A DNA stretch of 64,000 nucleotides from Microvirga lenta (GTDB taxonomy: Bacteria; Pseudomonadota; Alphaproteobacteria; Rhizobiales; Beijerinckiaceae), in contig NZ_JAJBBR010000006.1 of NCBI RefSeq assembly GCF_020532555.1, positions 62,001-126,000 on the forward strand. Reading direction: 5' to 3'. Shown in pieces: positions 46,536 to 55,059 of this stretch. A model generated the notes under the pieces. It did no database searches, was not told the origin of the DNA, and saw nothing but the letters and a program-made list of their open reading frames with translations. Within the stretch, counting starts at the first letter, position 1, and the number at the start of each line of letters is the position of its first letter. Both the position numbers and the translations under genes were made by a program.

Positions 46536-47694
46536 TCAGGGAAGGGTGAACACGCGCTGCGGATGCGCCACGTCCCGCAGATCATGCCGGCCCAGATCGA
46601 CGAGCGGAACGTCGATCTCCCGCGCGCAGGCCCTGGAGACGAGAACCCGGTATCCGAGCTTCTTCGCCAGATCCTGCAGGCGGCTTGCCCGGTTCACGGC
46701 GGGGCCGATGACCGTGAAGTCCAAGCGCCTCGGTGCGCCGACATTGCCATAGGCCACTTCGCCGTAATGAAGGGCCAGAACCGAAGTTGAGTTCCGTTTT
46801 GCCGCTTCCCGCCCGTACGATGTTCTCCGCGTCCACCCTGTCGCAGAACGCCCGTGCGGCGTCCATGGCATCGCGGCAGGCGGCTTTTCGGCTCCGCTCC
46901 GAAGTGGTGGGAAAGATCGCGAGCACCGCATCGCCGATGAATTTCAGGACCTCGCCTCCATGGGCCTCGACCACGTCGCCGACGATGCCGAACCAGACAT
47001 TCAGGGTGCCGAGAACATCGTCGATCGGAACCTCCTCCGACAGGCGGGTGAAGCCCCTCAGGTCGGTGAACCACAGGGCGGCCTCGATCAGCTCCACGGC
47101 CCCGCGGTCGACGCCGCCTTCGATGATCCGGCGGCCGGTGCGCGGACCGACATAGGTGTCGAGCAGGTCGACCGCGATGCGGCGCAGCACGTGGCGCTCG
47201 ATGGAGGGGCTGAGGAGAATCGCGGCGAATTCCAGAGCCTCGATTTCGGCAGGCGTGAACCCGCCTTGCCGCTGGGTCGCAAAAGCGATGACGGCCGTCC
47301 GCGTCCGCTCCAGGAACGGCAGCGGAAACATCACGTAATCCGTTCCTCCGAGGAGGCGTAGCTCCTCGAGGAGCGGCATGTCGGGGCAGGGGGTGTCGAG
47401 CAGGCGGCGGAACGGACGTTCCGTCTCGTCGACCACCCGGGTGGGGCTGTTCAGATAGGAGGGCGAAACGGCGGCGGTCGCCCGCGCCGATTCCCGGATC
47501 GACACGGTCTCGCTCGTCCAGACATGCAGCCAGCCGCTGACTTCCGGGTGCAGGACCTCGAGGCCCATGGAGGCCCGCCAGACCGGCAGGTCATGGCGAA
47601 CGATCTCCTCGCAGAAGGCGCTGAACAGGTCCTCGACGGACCGGCAGGCCGCATTCGCCGCCAGCCATCGGGCTATTCCATCGATCCGGTCCAT
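46536..47694 (-). pseudogene. adenylate/guanylate cyclase gene broken by one frameshift
   Basis: The intact part (from ATG 47694) encodes a GAF-like sensor region and then a class III cyclase domain (ALWFTDLRGFTRLSEEVPIDDVLGTLN, KFIGDAVLAIFP). The reading frame breaks at about 46779-46780, after GKTELNFG. The rest of the domain continues in another frame as LALHYGEVAYGNVGAPRRLDF, TVIGPAVNRASRLQDLA and the stop near 46536. One extra T restores or breaks the frame, and no homopolymer is there to suggest an easy sequencing slip. If real, the catalytic domain is lost; if an error, this is a 385-residue cyclase that would make cAMP or cGMP. Confidence 0.82.
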
Positions 47695-47728
47695 GGCCGC
47701 GTTCCGACGGGCTTTCAGACCCGGATGC

Positions 47729-47750
47729 CGGGGAGGCCGTAGCCTCCCCG
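47729..47750 (-). terminator. GC-rich hairpin after the sugar-binding protein gene
   Basis: CGGGGAGGC (47729-47737) and GCCTCCCCG (47742-47750) form a perfect nine-pair stem with a tetraloop, 22 bases past the stop of the minus-strand sugar-binding gene. There is no clear T-run, so it may act as a Rho-dependent or stabilising 3' end. Confidence 0.5.
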
Positions 47751-47772
47751 ATCGGTTTCGTGCGTCCGCCGC

Positions 47773-48717
47773 TCACTTCTTCTTCAGCATTTCGTCCACG
47801 TTCTCCTTCGTCACCCGGTCGATGCCGGCATAGACGATATCGTCGACCTTCTCGCCCTTCTTGAGCTTGAGCAGGATGTCCATGGCCTTTTCGCCCATCT
47901 CGTAGGGCCGCTGACCCACCAGGGCATTGGCATATCCGTCGCGGAGCAGCTGGAGCTGCACGTCCAGGGTATCCGCCACCACGAGGGCGAACTTGCCCTG
48001 ATCCATTTCGGACTTGTACTTGTTCACGAAGCTCTTGTAGGCCTCGGGAACGAACATGGGCCAGCCGCCGACGGGGATGATGGCGGCGAGATCCGGATTG
48101 GCGGTCTTGAGGTCCTGCATCTGCTGGACCGAAAGGGCCAGGTCGTCGTTGGAGTAGGTCGGCGAACCGGAGATTTCGATCCACTTCGAGCCTTTGAGAG
48201 CATCGCGCACGCCTTCGACGCGCTCCTTGAGGTTGGCGGCGGCGGGGCCGCCCGAGATCATCGCGTATTTCCCGCCTTCCGGCCGGATCTTCAGCAACTC
48301 CTCGCCAAGGGCTCGGCCCATGGCGCGGTTGTCCGTGCCCACATGGGCCTGCCGGGCGGAGTTCGGCGCATCGGCATCGAAGGTGATGACCGGAATCCCG
48401 GCATCGCGGGCGGACTTGATCACGCGCACGGCTGCCGCGGCGTCCGCGACCGAGATGGCGATCCCGTCCACGTTCTGGCTGATGAGATCCTGAATGATCT
48501 GGGCCTGGCTCGCGGGCTCGTGCTCGACAGGGCCCTTGTAGATGCATTCGATGTTGCCGAGTTCCTTGGCCCGCTTCATGCAGCCGTCCCGCGACAGATC
48601 GAAATAGGGGTTGTTCATCGCCTTGGGAACGATGGCGAAGCGATAGTTCTGCTGAGCTGCCGCAGGCATGGCGAGCGTAAGGGCTGCTGCTGCCGCGGCG
48701 AGGATCAGTCGTTTCAT
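47773..48717 (-). CDS. ribose/fucose-type ABC transporter sugar-binding protein
   Basis: This is a periplasmic sugar receptor of 314 residues, Peripla_BP_4 family (RbsB-like). The Sec signal peptide ends at AAAQ. Conserved parts are AMNNPYFDLSRDGCMKRA, NVDGIAISVADA, VITFDADAPNSARQAHVGTDN and GEKAMDILLKLKKGEKV. ATG 48717 follows AGGAGGAAAG; the preceding GTG codon is less likely. It is the last gene of the transporter block (ATPase, permease, binding protein). Neighbouring FucU and lactonase genes suggest L-fucose, D-arabinose or a related sugar. Confidence 0.92.
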   Translation of the reverse strand: MKRLILAAAAAALTLAMPAAAQQNYRFAIVPKAMNNPYFDLSRDGCMKRAKELGNIECIYKGPVEHEPASQAQIIQDLISQNVDGIAISVADAAAAVRVIKSARDAGIPVITFDADAPNSARQAHVGTDNRAMGRALGEELLKIRPEGGKYAMISGGPAAANLKERVEGVRDALKGSKWIEISGSPTYSNDDLALSVQQMQDLKTANPDLAAIIPVGGWPMFVPEAYKSFVNKYKSEMDQGKFALVVADTLDVQLQLLRDGYANALVGQRPYEMGEKAMDILLKLKKGEKVDDIVYAGIDRVTKENVDEMLKKK

Positions 48718-48829
48718 CACGCTTTCCTCCTGGTTGATCGATTGCCCCGTTCGCCGGGGTCTGATGGTCGGCCCTCATGGCCGGTTTCTGTCTGGCCTCG
48801 GGCGGACGGCTCCGAGGGAAGATTGTGAC

Positions 48830-49885
48830 TCAAGGCGTCATTCTCATGGTCCGCAGGCGGTCGACGAGGACTGCGAGGATAATGATCGCGCCCACGAGGA
48901 CGATCTGCCAATAGGCATTAATCCCCGCGAGAACGAGACCATTGCGGATGACTTCGATGAGGAGCGCGCCTATGACCGCTCCCGCAGGTCCGCCCATGCC
49001 GCCCGTCAGGTTGGCGCCGCCAATGACCGCCGCGGCGATGATGGTCAGCTCGTATCCGGTGGCCAGGTTGGCCGGGGCGGAGCCCAGCCACCCCACCATG
49101 AGAATGCCGGCGAAGCCCGCAGAGAGAGACGAGAGGACGTAGACCCCCACCTTCACGCGCTCGACCGAGATGCCCGTGAGGGCCGCCGCCTTCTCGTTCC
49201 CGCCAAGGGCGAAGACATGCCGGCCGAAAGCGGTGTGATGCAGGACGAGGCTCAGGATGCCCGCGAGAACGAGGAGGTAGATCACCGCCACCGGAACGCC
49301 GGCGATGTTGCCGTCCGTGATCTCGTAGAACGTGTTCACGTCGGGGCCCGTCGGCGCCTGCCCCCGTCCTTCGGTCACCGCATAGGCGAGCCCTCGCACG
49401 ATGGAGAGCATTCCGAGCGTGGTGACGAAGGGCGACAAGCCGACCCTGGCGATGAGAAGCCCGTTGGCGAGCCCGATCAGCACCGCCGCGCCGAGACCCG
49501 CGGCCAGGGACACGATCATCCCGGCGAGCGGGATGGCATCCAATCCGGTGCCGCTCACCTTCTGCATGACGATGGCGCAGGTGATCGCCGCCAGCGCCAT
49601 GGTCGAGCCGACGGAGAGATCGATTCCGCCCGTGATGATCACGAGGGTGACGCCGAGGGTGACGATGCCGACGAAGGAGAAGTTCTTGGCCACGTTGGCG
49701 AGGTTGCCGGAACTCAGAAAAGCCGGGCTGAGAAACGACATGACGACCATGATCGCGATGAGCGCGACCGCCACATAGGCGGTCTGGCTCGCAAAGAAGC
49801 CGCGGCGCCACCATTCGGTCCGGCCCACATTGGCGAAGTCGCCTGTTTCGGCCGTCGAGCGGGCGGCGGGAGAGACATCGTTCAT
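48830..49885 (-). CDS. ribose-type ABC transporter permease
   Basis: This is the membrane subunit of the sugar importer (RbsC-like, CUT2), 351 residues with about ten helices. Family landmarks are GVTLVIITGGIDLSVGSTMALA, LIARVGLSPFVTTLGMLSIVRGLAYAVT and IGGANLTGGMGGPAGAVIGALLIEVIRNGLVLAG. A 30-residue polar N-terminus precedes the first helix. It starts at the ATG overlapping the stop of the ATPase gene by one base. It probably forms a homodimer, as CUT2 permeases do. Confidence 0.93.
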   Translation of the reverse strand: MNDVSPAARSTAETGDFANVGRTEWWRRGFFASQTAYVAVALIAIMVVMSFLSPAFLSSGNLANVAKNFSFVGIVTLGVTLVIITGGIDLSVGSTMALAAITCAIVMQKVSGTGLDAIPLAGMIVSLAAGLGAAVLIGLANGLLIARVGLSPFVTTLGMLSIVRGLAYAVTEGRGQAPTGPDVNTFYEITDGNIAGVPVAVIYLLVLAGILSLVLHHTAFGRHVFALGGNEKAAALTGISVERVKVGVYVLSSLSAGFAGILMVGWLGSAPANLATGYELTIIAAAVIGGANLTGGMGGPAGAVIGALLIEVIRNGLVLAGINAYWQIVLVGAIIILAVLVDRLRTMRMTP

Positions 49886-50625
49886 CAGGCAGCCTCCTTG
49901 GCACCCGTGATCAGCGCGGTGACTTCCTCCGGGCTGGACTGGCTGACCGGCTTGTCGGCCACCTTGCTGCCGCGCCGCATGACGACGACGCGCTCGCAGA
50001 CCGAGAAGACGTCCGGCATACGATGCGAGATCAGAATCACGGCGATGCCGGCATCGCGCAGCCGGCGGATGAGGTCGAGGACCTCGGCGACCTGCCGCAC
50101 GGAGATCGCCGCCGTCGGCTCGTCCATGAGGATCAGCTTGGCCTGCGCGAGCCTCGTCCGGGCGATGGCAACGGCCTGACGCTGACCGCCCGACATGGCC
50201 CGGACGACGTCGTCCGGCCGGGTTTCCGACTTCAGTTCCTGGAAGAGCGCCGCCGTGCGCTGGTTCATGGCCGCATGATCGAGGAAGGAGAACGGCCCGA
50301 CCTTCCGCTTGAGTTCGCGTCCGAGGAAGACGTTCGCCGATGCCGTCAGATTGTCGGCGAGAGCCAGATCCTGATAAACGACCTCGATCCCCACCTGGCG
50401 GGCGTCCACGGGTCTTGAGAAGTGAACCTCCCGGTCCTGGAACAGCATCCGGCCGTGGGACGGACGGAAATTGCCCGCGATGATCTTCACGAGCGTCGAT
50501 TTCCCGGCGCCGTTGTCGCCCATCAGGCCGACGACCTCGCCCGGTTCGATTCTGAGATTGACATTCGACAAGGCCCGGATGGCGCCGAACTCCTTGCCGA
50601 TATCCTCCAATACCAGAAGTGACAC
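49885..50625 (-). CDS. ribose-type ABC transporter ATP-binding protein, single domain
   Basis: This is the ATPase of the sugar importer, 246 residues. Walker A is GDNGAGKST, the Q-loop VYQDLAL, the signature MSGGQRQAVAIAR, Walker B LILMDEPTAA and the switch His in LISHRM. Typical CUT2 ATPases such as RbsA have two nucleotide-binding domains; this one has a single domain like FrcA, so a homodimer is needed. GTG is the likely start at 50625 with a GGGAGGAG site. It is the first gene of the transporter block. Confidence 0.92.
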   Translation of the reverse strand: MSLLVLEDIGKEFGAIRALSNVNLRIEPGEVVGLMGDNGAGKSTLVKIIAGNFRPSHGRMLFQDREVHFSRPVDARQVGIEVVYQDLALADNLTASANVFLGRELKRKVGPFSFLDHAAMNQRTAALFQELKSETRPDDVVRAMSGGQRQAVAIARTRLAQAKLILMDEPTAAISVRQVAEVLDLIRRLRDAGIAVILISHRMPDVFSVCERVVVMRRGSKVADKPVSQSSPEEVTALITGAKEAA

Positions 50626-50958
50626 CCTGAACTCCTCCCTTGAGCCGACTCTTCAGAGCCTGTTGAGAGTTAGTACGCTTGCACTGGTATTGAGGTCATA
50701 TAAGCACAGCCTTCAGTAGTATGTCACCTGTTGCTTCCGGAAAGCATGGGGACACGAAAGTATTGATATGCGAGAACAGGAGATGAACGGCTGCTGGATG
50801 CGCTTGTTGCCTGCCGGCTGTGCCCAAAGATTTTGGAATTCCTAGCGTAATGCCGCAAAGGAATGCTGTTCCGCCGAGACGGCATCGGTTGTCGGGCGCT
50901 GGATTTTCGCGCACCGTTCTCTCTTCCACCTAGTTCCGCCGACGATGGCGGCAAGGGT
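50626..50958. promoter_or_regulatory. promoter region of the sugar transporter
   Basis: This 333-base region is AT-rich in the middle (50660-50790). On the minus strand GTGACA at about 50729 followed 18-19 bases later by TTATATG could be a weak promoter. No gene is obvious in it; the short frames there are not convincing. The FucU-like gene on the other side ends at 50959. Confidence 0.4.
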
Positions 50959-51390
50959 TCATTCGAGCGGAAGAACACCGGTCTTGAGAATGAGATTGCC
51001 GTACAGCCTCCTTTCTCCCGTCGCGACGATGAAGCAGGCCTGGCGGGCCCGCTCGTAGAAGGCGAAGCGTTCGAGCGCCACGATGTCGAACGGGCCCGCG
51101 AGGTTGCGCACGAGTTCGGCGAAGCTCTGGCAGATCGGAGGCACCGCCTCCGGGTCGCCCACCACGGCCATGCGGAAGGCTGCGGCCTCGGCAAAGGTGT
51201 CGAGCGGCAGATGGGTGAGAATGGCGTCTGCCGCCGCAACCGCATCGATCCCGTCCAGCCGGACCACGCGTGGGCCCAGGGAATGCGAGGGGAAATTCGC
51301 ATCGGCGATGACCACCTCGTCCCCATGGCCCAGGCAGCGGAGGGCGTGGAGGAGGTCGGGACCGAGCAGGGGGTGTATGCCGCGAAGCAT
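50959..51390 (-). CDS. fucU: RbsD/FucU-type sugar mutarotase
   Basis: FucU/RbsD proteins interconvert anomers of fucose or ribose, preparing the sugar for the next enzyme. The protein has 143 residues. The family motifs are MLRGIHPLLGPDLLHALRCLGHGDEVVIADANFP with catalytic His near 18-24 and the C-terminal tail ERRLYGNLILKTGVL. The opening MLRGIHPLLGPDLL favours the FucU branch. It is co-directional with the aldose dehydrogenase gene 13 bases upstream and fits an L-fucose-type route. Confidence 0.88.
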   Translation of the reverse strand: MLRGIHPLLGPDLLHALRCLGHGDEVVIADANFPSHSLGPRVVRLDGIDAVAAADAILTHLPLDTFAEAAAFRMAVVGDPEAVPPICQSFAELVRNLAGPFDIVALERFAFYERARQACFIVATGERRLYGNLILKTGVLPLE

Positions 51391-51403
51391 GCAGGAACTC
51401 CAT

Positions 51404-52393
51404 CTACCTGTTCATTGCATTGGCGTCGAAGGCGGGCCAAGCCTCCTCCGGCACCGGTATCGCCAGATTAGCAAGATTGCGCTCCAGGCTGGAAGGTTTG
51501 GCGGTCCCGATCAGGACGGTCGCCACTCGCGGATCGCGCAGCGGATATTGCAGCGCCGCCGCAGCAAGGGGAATCCCGTGCCGTCCGGCGATCTTCTCCA
51601 TCCGCGCGACGCGGTCGAGAATGTCCTCGCTTGCAGGACCGTAGTCGAAATGGGCGCCGGGGACAGGGCCGGTGGCGAGAATTCCCGAATTGAACACGCC
51701 GCCCACGATCAGGGAGGTTTTCGTCTCTTCGCATAGCGGAAGAAGCTCGCCGACCGCGGCGCGGTCCAGAAGCGTGTAGCGGCCGGCCAGCAGGATGCAG
51801 TCTATCGAGGCCCGGGACATCACGTCGAGGCAGATCTCGACCTCGTTGACCCCGAGGCCGAAGGCAGAAATGGCGCCGCCGCTCTTGAGGTTCTCCAGCG
51901 CCCGGAGGCCTCCCTCCATCAGATCGCGGAAATGCTTCTGATTGGCGTCGGCGCCATGGGTATAGGCGCCGATGTCGTGGACCAGGAGAACATCGATCCG
52001 GTTGAGTCCCAGGCGCGCCAGACTGAAATCCACCGAGCGCATGATCCCGTCATAGGTGTAGTCGTAGTCCACCCTGAAGGGCAGGGGCTCCACGTAGCCA
52101 TGGTCGGGCACCCGATCCTCCTGGACCGGCGTCAGAATCCGGCCGACCTTGGTGGAGAGCACGTAGGAATCCCGCGGCTTCTCGCGCAGGAAATCCCCCA
52201 TCCTGCGCTCGGACAGGCCGAAGCCGTAGAATGGTGCCGTATCGAAGTACCGGATGCCTGCATCCCAGGCGGCCGCGATCGTATCCTCGGATTGTTGGCG
52301 GGAGACTGCCCGGTAGAGCCCTCCTATGGCGGCTCCCCCGAAGCCGATCTCCGTCACTTCGACGGACGTCTCGCCGATCCTGCGCCGCTTCAT
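51404..52393 (-). CDS. aldo/keto reductase, D-threo-aldose 1-dehydrogenase / L-fucose dehydrogenase type
   Basis: This is an NAD(P)-dependent TIM-barrel oxidoreductase of 329 residues. The catalytic acid-base set is visible: Asp and Tyr in YFDTAPFYGFG, Lys in LSTKVG and His in LLVHDIGAYTHG. The subfamily oxidises L-fucose, D-arabinose or L-galactose at C1 to the lactone. The neighbouring mutarotase and lactonase make this the first committed step of a non-phosphorylating aldose pathway. ATG 52393 gives the family N-terminus, MKRRRIGETSVEVTEIGFGG. Confidence 0.88.
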   Translation of the reverse strand: MKRRRIGETSVEVTEIGFGGAAIGGLYRAVSRQQSEDTIAAAWDAGIRYFDTAPFYGFGLSERRMGDFLREKPRDSYVLSTKVGRILTPVQEDRVPDHGYVEPLPFRVDYDYTYDGIMRSVDFSLARLGLNRIDVLLVHDIGAYTHGADANQKHFRDLMEGGLRALENLKSGGAISAFGLGVNEVEICLDVMSRASIDCILLAGRYTLLDRAAVGELLPLCEETKTSLIVGGVFNSGILATGPVPGAHFDYGPASEDILDRVARMEKIAGRHGIPLAAAALQYPLRDPRVATVLIGTAKPSSLERNLANLAIPVPEEAWPAFDANAMNR

Positions 52394-52432
52394 GTAGTGG
52401 GCTCCTCAACGATGCTCATGGCCTGTCCCCCG

Positions 52433-53263
52433 TCAGAAGCGATAGAAGCGGCGAGCGGTCTCGCCCAAGATAGAACTCTGCTCGCCCTCGGAAAGCGGCG
52501 CGACGAATCTCTGCACGGTTGCGAACCATTGCGCATAGGGTGCAGCAAGGTCGAGAACGGGCCAGTCCGAACCCCACATCAGCCGCTCCGGTCCGAACGT
52601 CTCGATCAGATGCTCTGCGAACGGCCGCAGGTCGTCGTCCGCCGTCCGGTCTCCAGCCTCGGTCAGCAGACCGGAAAGCTTGCAGAAGACCTGCGGACGC
52701 CGGGCGAGAGCTGCAATCTGCGGCGCCCAGTCTCGAAATCCATCCGCTCCCCTGGCGATTTCGGGCTTTGCGCCATGGTCCACGACGATGGGCAGGTTGG
52801 GGTAGCGGTCAGCGAAGGCGGCGAGGGCCTCGAGATGCGGAGGCTTCACAAGGGCGTCGAAGGTGAGGCCGAGCTCCTCGGCGGCGGTCAGGCAGGGCTC
52901 CAGATCGGGGCGAAGCATCCACTCCGTATCGGGGATCGCCTGGAGCATCGGGCGGATGCCGCGGAACTTCGGGTGCTCCGCGAGACGGTTCAACTCGTCG
53001 ACTTGATCGTTTCGTTCGAGGTCGACCCACCCGACCACGGCACCGACGAAGGGTGTGCGCTGCGCGATGTCGAGCAGGTAATGCGTTTCCGCCAGATGCG
53101 GCGCGGCCTGCACGAGGACGGTGCCGGACACGCCGGCGGCCTCGATCTCCGGCGCAAGGTCTGCGGGGGCGTAGTCCCTGTAGATTGCGGCGAGGTCCGG
53201 CGTCGGCCAGTCGAACCAGGGTGCATCCAGCGACCAGAAATGCTGGTGGGAGTCGACAATCAC
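52433..53263 (-). CDS. amidohydrolase-family lactonase, L-fuconolactonase type
   Basis: This is an amidohydrolase_2 enzyme of 276 residues that opens sugar lactones such as L-fucono-1,5-lactone. The metal/active-site segments are VDSHQHFWSLD at the start, VVDHGAKPEI in the middle and GSDWPVLDL near the end. A GTG at 53261-53263 with AGGGGAAA upstream begins precisely at the family N-terminus; an upstream ATG would add 74 residues without homology. It lies at the head of the lactonase-dehydrogenase-mutarotase-transporter run, whose product would go to an aldonate dehydratase encoded elsewhere. Confidence 0.87.
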   Translation of the reverse strand: MIVDSHQHFWSLDAPWFDWPTPDLAAIYRDYAPADLAPEIEAAGVSGTVLVQAAPHLAETHYLLDIAQRTPFVGAVVGWVDLERNDQVDELNRLAEHPKFRGIRPMLQAIPDTEWMLRPDLEPCLTAAEELGLTFDALVKPPHLEALAAFADRYPNLPIVVDHGAKPEIARGADGFRDWAPQIAALARRPQVFCKLSGLLTEAGDRTADDDLRPFAEHLIETFGPERLMWGSDWPVLDLAAPYAQWFATVQRFVAPLSEGEQSSILGETARRFYRF

Positions 53264-53591
53264 AGGGTGCGATTTCCCCTCGATGCCGGATCGTCGTGGG
53301 CGATCCGGAACAGCCCGTTCGTCAGGCAGTTTGATGTTCTCTCCCTGGATCTGTCCAGTCGGCGGATCCGAAAAACGGCCATGGTGATGGCGAGCAATCC
53401 GCAAGATGCCGCGGGAGCCGTGGAAGTGAAACTGTGTGGCGTGGCTTCTGGGGCGGCGTTTCCTGCGGAGCTTCGGGCCTTGCAAACCCCTCCGCGATGC
53501 TTAGCATTTCGGAAACGACAGAGCGCGTGATGCCTCCGCATCCGGTCCCGGCCGGGCGGCGGCTGCTGCGCGCATAAGGAACAGGTGGACG
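53264..53591. promoter_or_regulatory. divergent intergenic region
   Basis: This 328-base region lies between the lactonase (minus) and an aldo/keto reductase (plus). It should hold the promoters of both. No palindrome, hairpin or small gene stands out. Frames running through it look like chance extensions of the neighbours. Confidence 0.35.
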
Positions 53592-54665
53592 ATGTCCTAT
53601 ATCGCCGATGACGATCGCTACAATCGAATGGCCTATCGCCGCTGCGGGCGCAGCGGCCTCGATCTTCCGGCCATTTCCCTCGGGCTCTGGCAGAATTTCG
53701 GCAGCGTCGACGTGTTCGAGACCGGTCGCGCCATCCTGCGGCGCGCCTTCGACCGCGGCATCACCCATTTCGATCTGGCGAACAATTACGGTCCCATTCC
53801 CGGCTCGGCGGAGGAGAATTTCGGGCGCATCCTCGCCACCGACTTCAAGCCGTACCGGGACGAGATGATCATCTCCACCAAGGCGGGATACCGCATGTGG
53901 CCGGGTCCCTACGGGGAGTGGGGCTCGCGCAAGTATCTGATCTCGAGCCTCGATCAGAGCCTGCGGCGGATGGGGCTCGATTACGTGGACATCTTCTATT
54001 CCCACCGAGTCGACCCGACGACACCCCTCGAAGAGACCATGGGCGCACTCGACACGGTCGTGCGCCAGGGCAAGGCGCTCTATGTCGGGATCTCCTCCTA
54101 CTCCGCCGAGATGACCGCCCGCGCGGTGCGCATCCTGCGCGAACTCGGAACGCCCTGCCTCATCCACCAGCCGTCCTATTCGCTCCTGAACCGCTGGGTC
54201 GAAGGCGAGCTCCTCGACACTATCGACGATCTCGGAGTCGGCTGCATCGCCTTCTCGCCGCTGGCGCAGGGCATGTTGACGACGAAATACCTGAACGGCG
54301 TGCCGGAGGGCTCGCGCGCCACCCGTGGCGGCTCCTTGTCGGAGAGGCTGCTGACGCCGGAGAATATCGAGCGGGTGAGAGGCTTGAACGAGATCGCCCA
54401 GCGGCGAGGGCAGACGCTCGCCCAGATGGCGATTGCCTGGGTGCTGCGGGATCCGCGGGTGACATCGGCGCTCATCGGGGCGCGCAACGTGGAGCAACTC
54501 GACGATTCCCTTGCGGCTCTCGAACGGCTCGACTTCACCGCCGAGGAGCTGGCCGAGATCGACCGCTACGCCGCCGAGGGCGAGATCAATCTCTGGAAGG
54601 CCTCCGCCGAAGCCGTGACGCCGGATGTGGAGCGGGCGGAGAAGAAGGGCTTCGGTTTCGTGTGA
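53592..54665 (+). CDS. aldo/keto reductase, YghZ/GpR (L-glyceraldehyde 3-phosphate reductase) type
   Basis: This is an NADPH-dependent aldo/keto reductase of 357 residues. The active-site set Asp and Tyr in HFDLANNYGP, Lys in ISTKAGY and His in FYSHRVD is intact. The motifs SRKYLISSLDQSLRRMGLDYVD and GARNVEQLDDSLAALERLDFT are typical of YghZ, which reduces L-glyceraldehyde 3-phosphate and methylglyoxal. It is a single gene, divergent from the lactonase. A role in detoxifying reactive carbonyls is plausible. Confidence 0.88.
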   Translation: MSYIADDDRYNRMAYRRCGRSGLDLPAISLGLWQNFGSVDVFETGRAILRRAFDRGITHFDLANNYGPIPGSAEENFGRILATDFKPYRDEMIISTKAGYRMWPGPYGEWGSRKYLISSLDQSLRRMGLDYVDIFYSHRVDPTTPLEETMGALDTVVRQGKALYVGISSYSAEMTARAVRILRELGTPCLIHQPSYSLLNRWVEGELLDTIDDLGVGCIAFSPLAQGMLTTKYLNGVPEGSRATRGGSLSERLLTPENIERVRGLNEIAQRRGQTLAQMAIAWVLRDPRVTSALIGARNVEQLDDSLAALERLDFTAEELAEIDRYAAEGEINLWKASAEAVTPDVERAEKKGFGFV

Positions 54666-54681
54666 TACGTCGCGCGGGACG

Positions 54682-55038
54682 TCAGGACGATTGCCGTTCG
54701 AGCCATCGGCCGATGGCCTCGACTACGTGACGCTGTTCGTCCTCCGTCAGGGGCCGGCCGGCGGGGATGCCATGCCATTTGGATAAGCAGCCACGGCAGC
54801 ATGTCGCGGTGGCATGCTGGGCGATGAAGACCGGATGTCCCTTGAACGGGGTCTGCTTGCCGTCGTTTGCCGGCTCCGCAGGGGCGAGCCGGCGGAGAAC
54901 GAAATCGCCCGCATGGGCGAGCACCGTCTCCATTCCCCGCGTCTCCAGATAGGCGCGTTCGCGTCCCGACAGTCTGAAACGCCGTCGGAAGGTGGAGGTC
55001 TCCAGTCGCGAAAAAATGTCGTCGAGGGATTTCGCCAT
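54682..55038 (-). CDS. DUF4186 family protein
   Basis: This is a small soluble protein of 118 residues. The core is FRLSGRERAYLETRG, followed by HPVFIAQHATATCCRGCLSKWHGIP, where two cysteines and two histidines could bind a metal, and LTEDEQRHVVEAIGRWLERQ. The layout matches DUF4186, found in many bacteria without a known role. It converges with the aldo/keto reductase 16 bases away. The SDR upstream starts a separate unit. Confidence 0.85.
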   Translation of the reverse strand: MAKSLDDIFSRLETSTFRRRFRLSGRERAYLETRGMETVLAHAGDFVLRRLAPAEPANDGKQTPFKGHPVFIAQHATATCCRGCLSKWHGIPAGRPLTEDEQRHVVEAIGRWLERQSS

Positions 55039-55059
55039 GGTCGTCCGCTTCGCTGCGTC

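Noticed and set aside
53264-53485. N-terminal extension of the lactonase to an upstream ATG
   Set aside because: The added 74 residues are basic and low in structure; the GTG at 53263 matches the family start and has a ribosome site.
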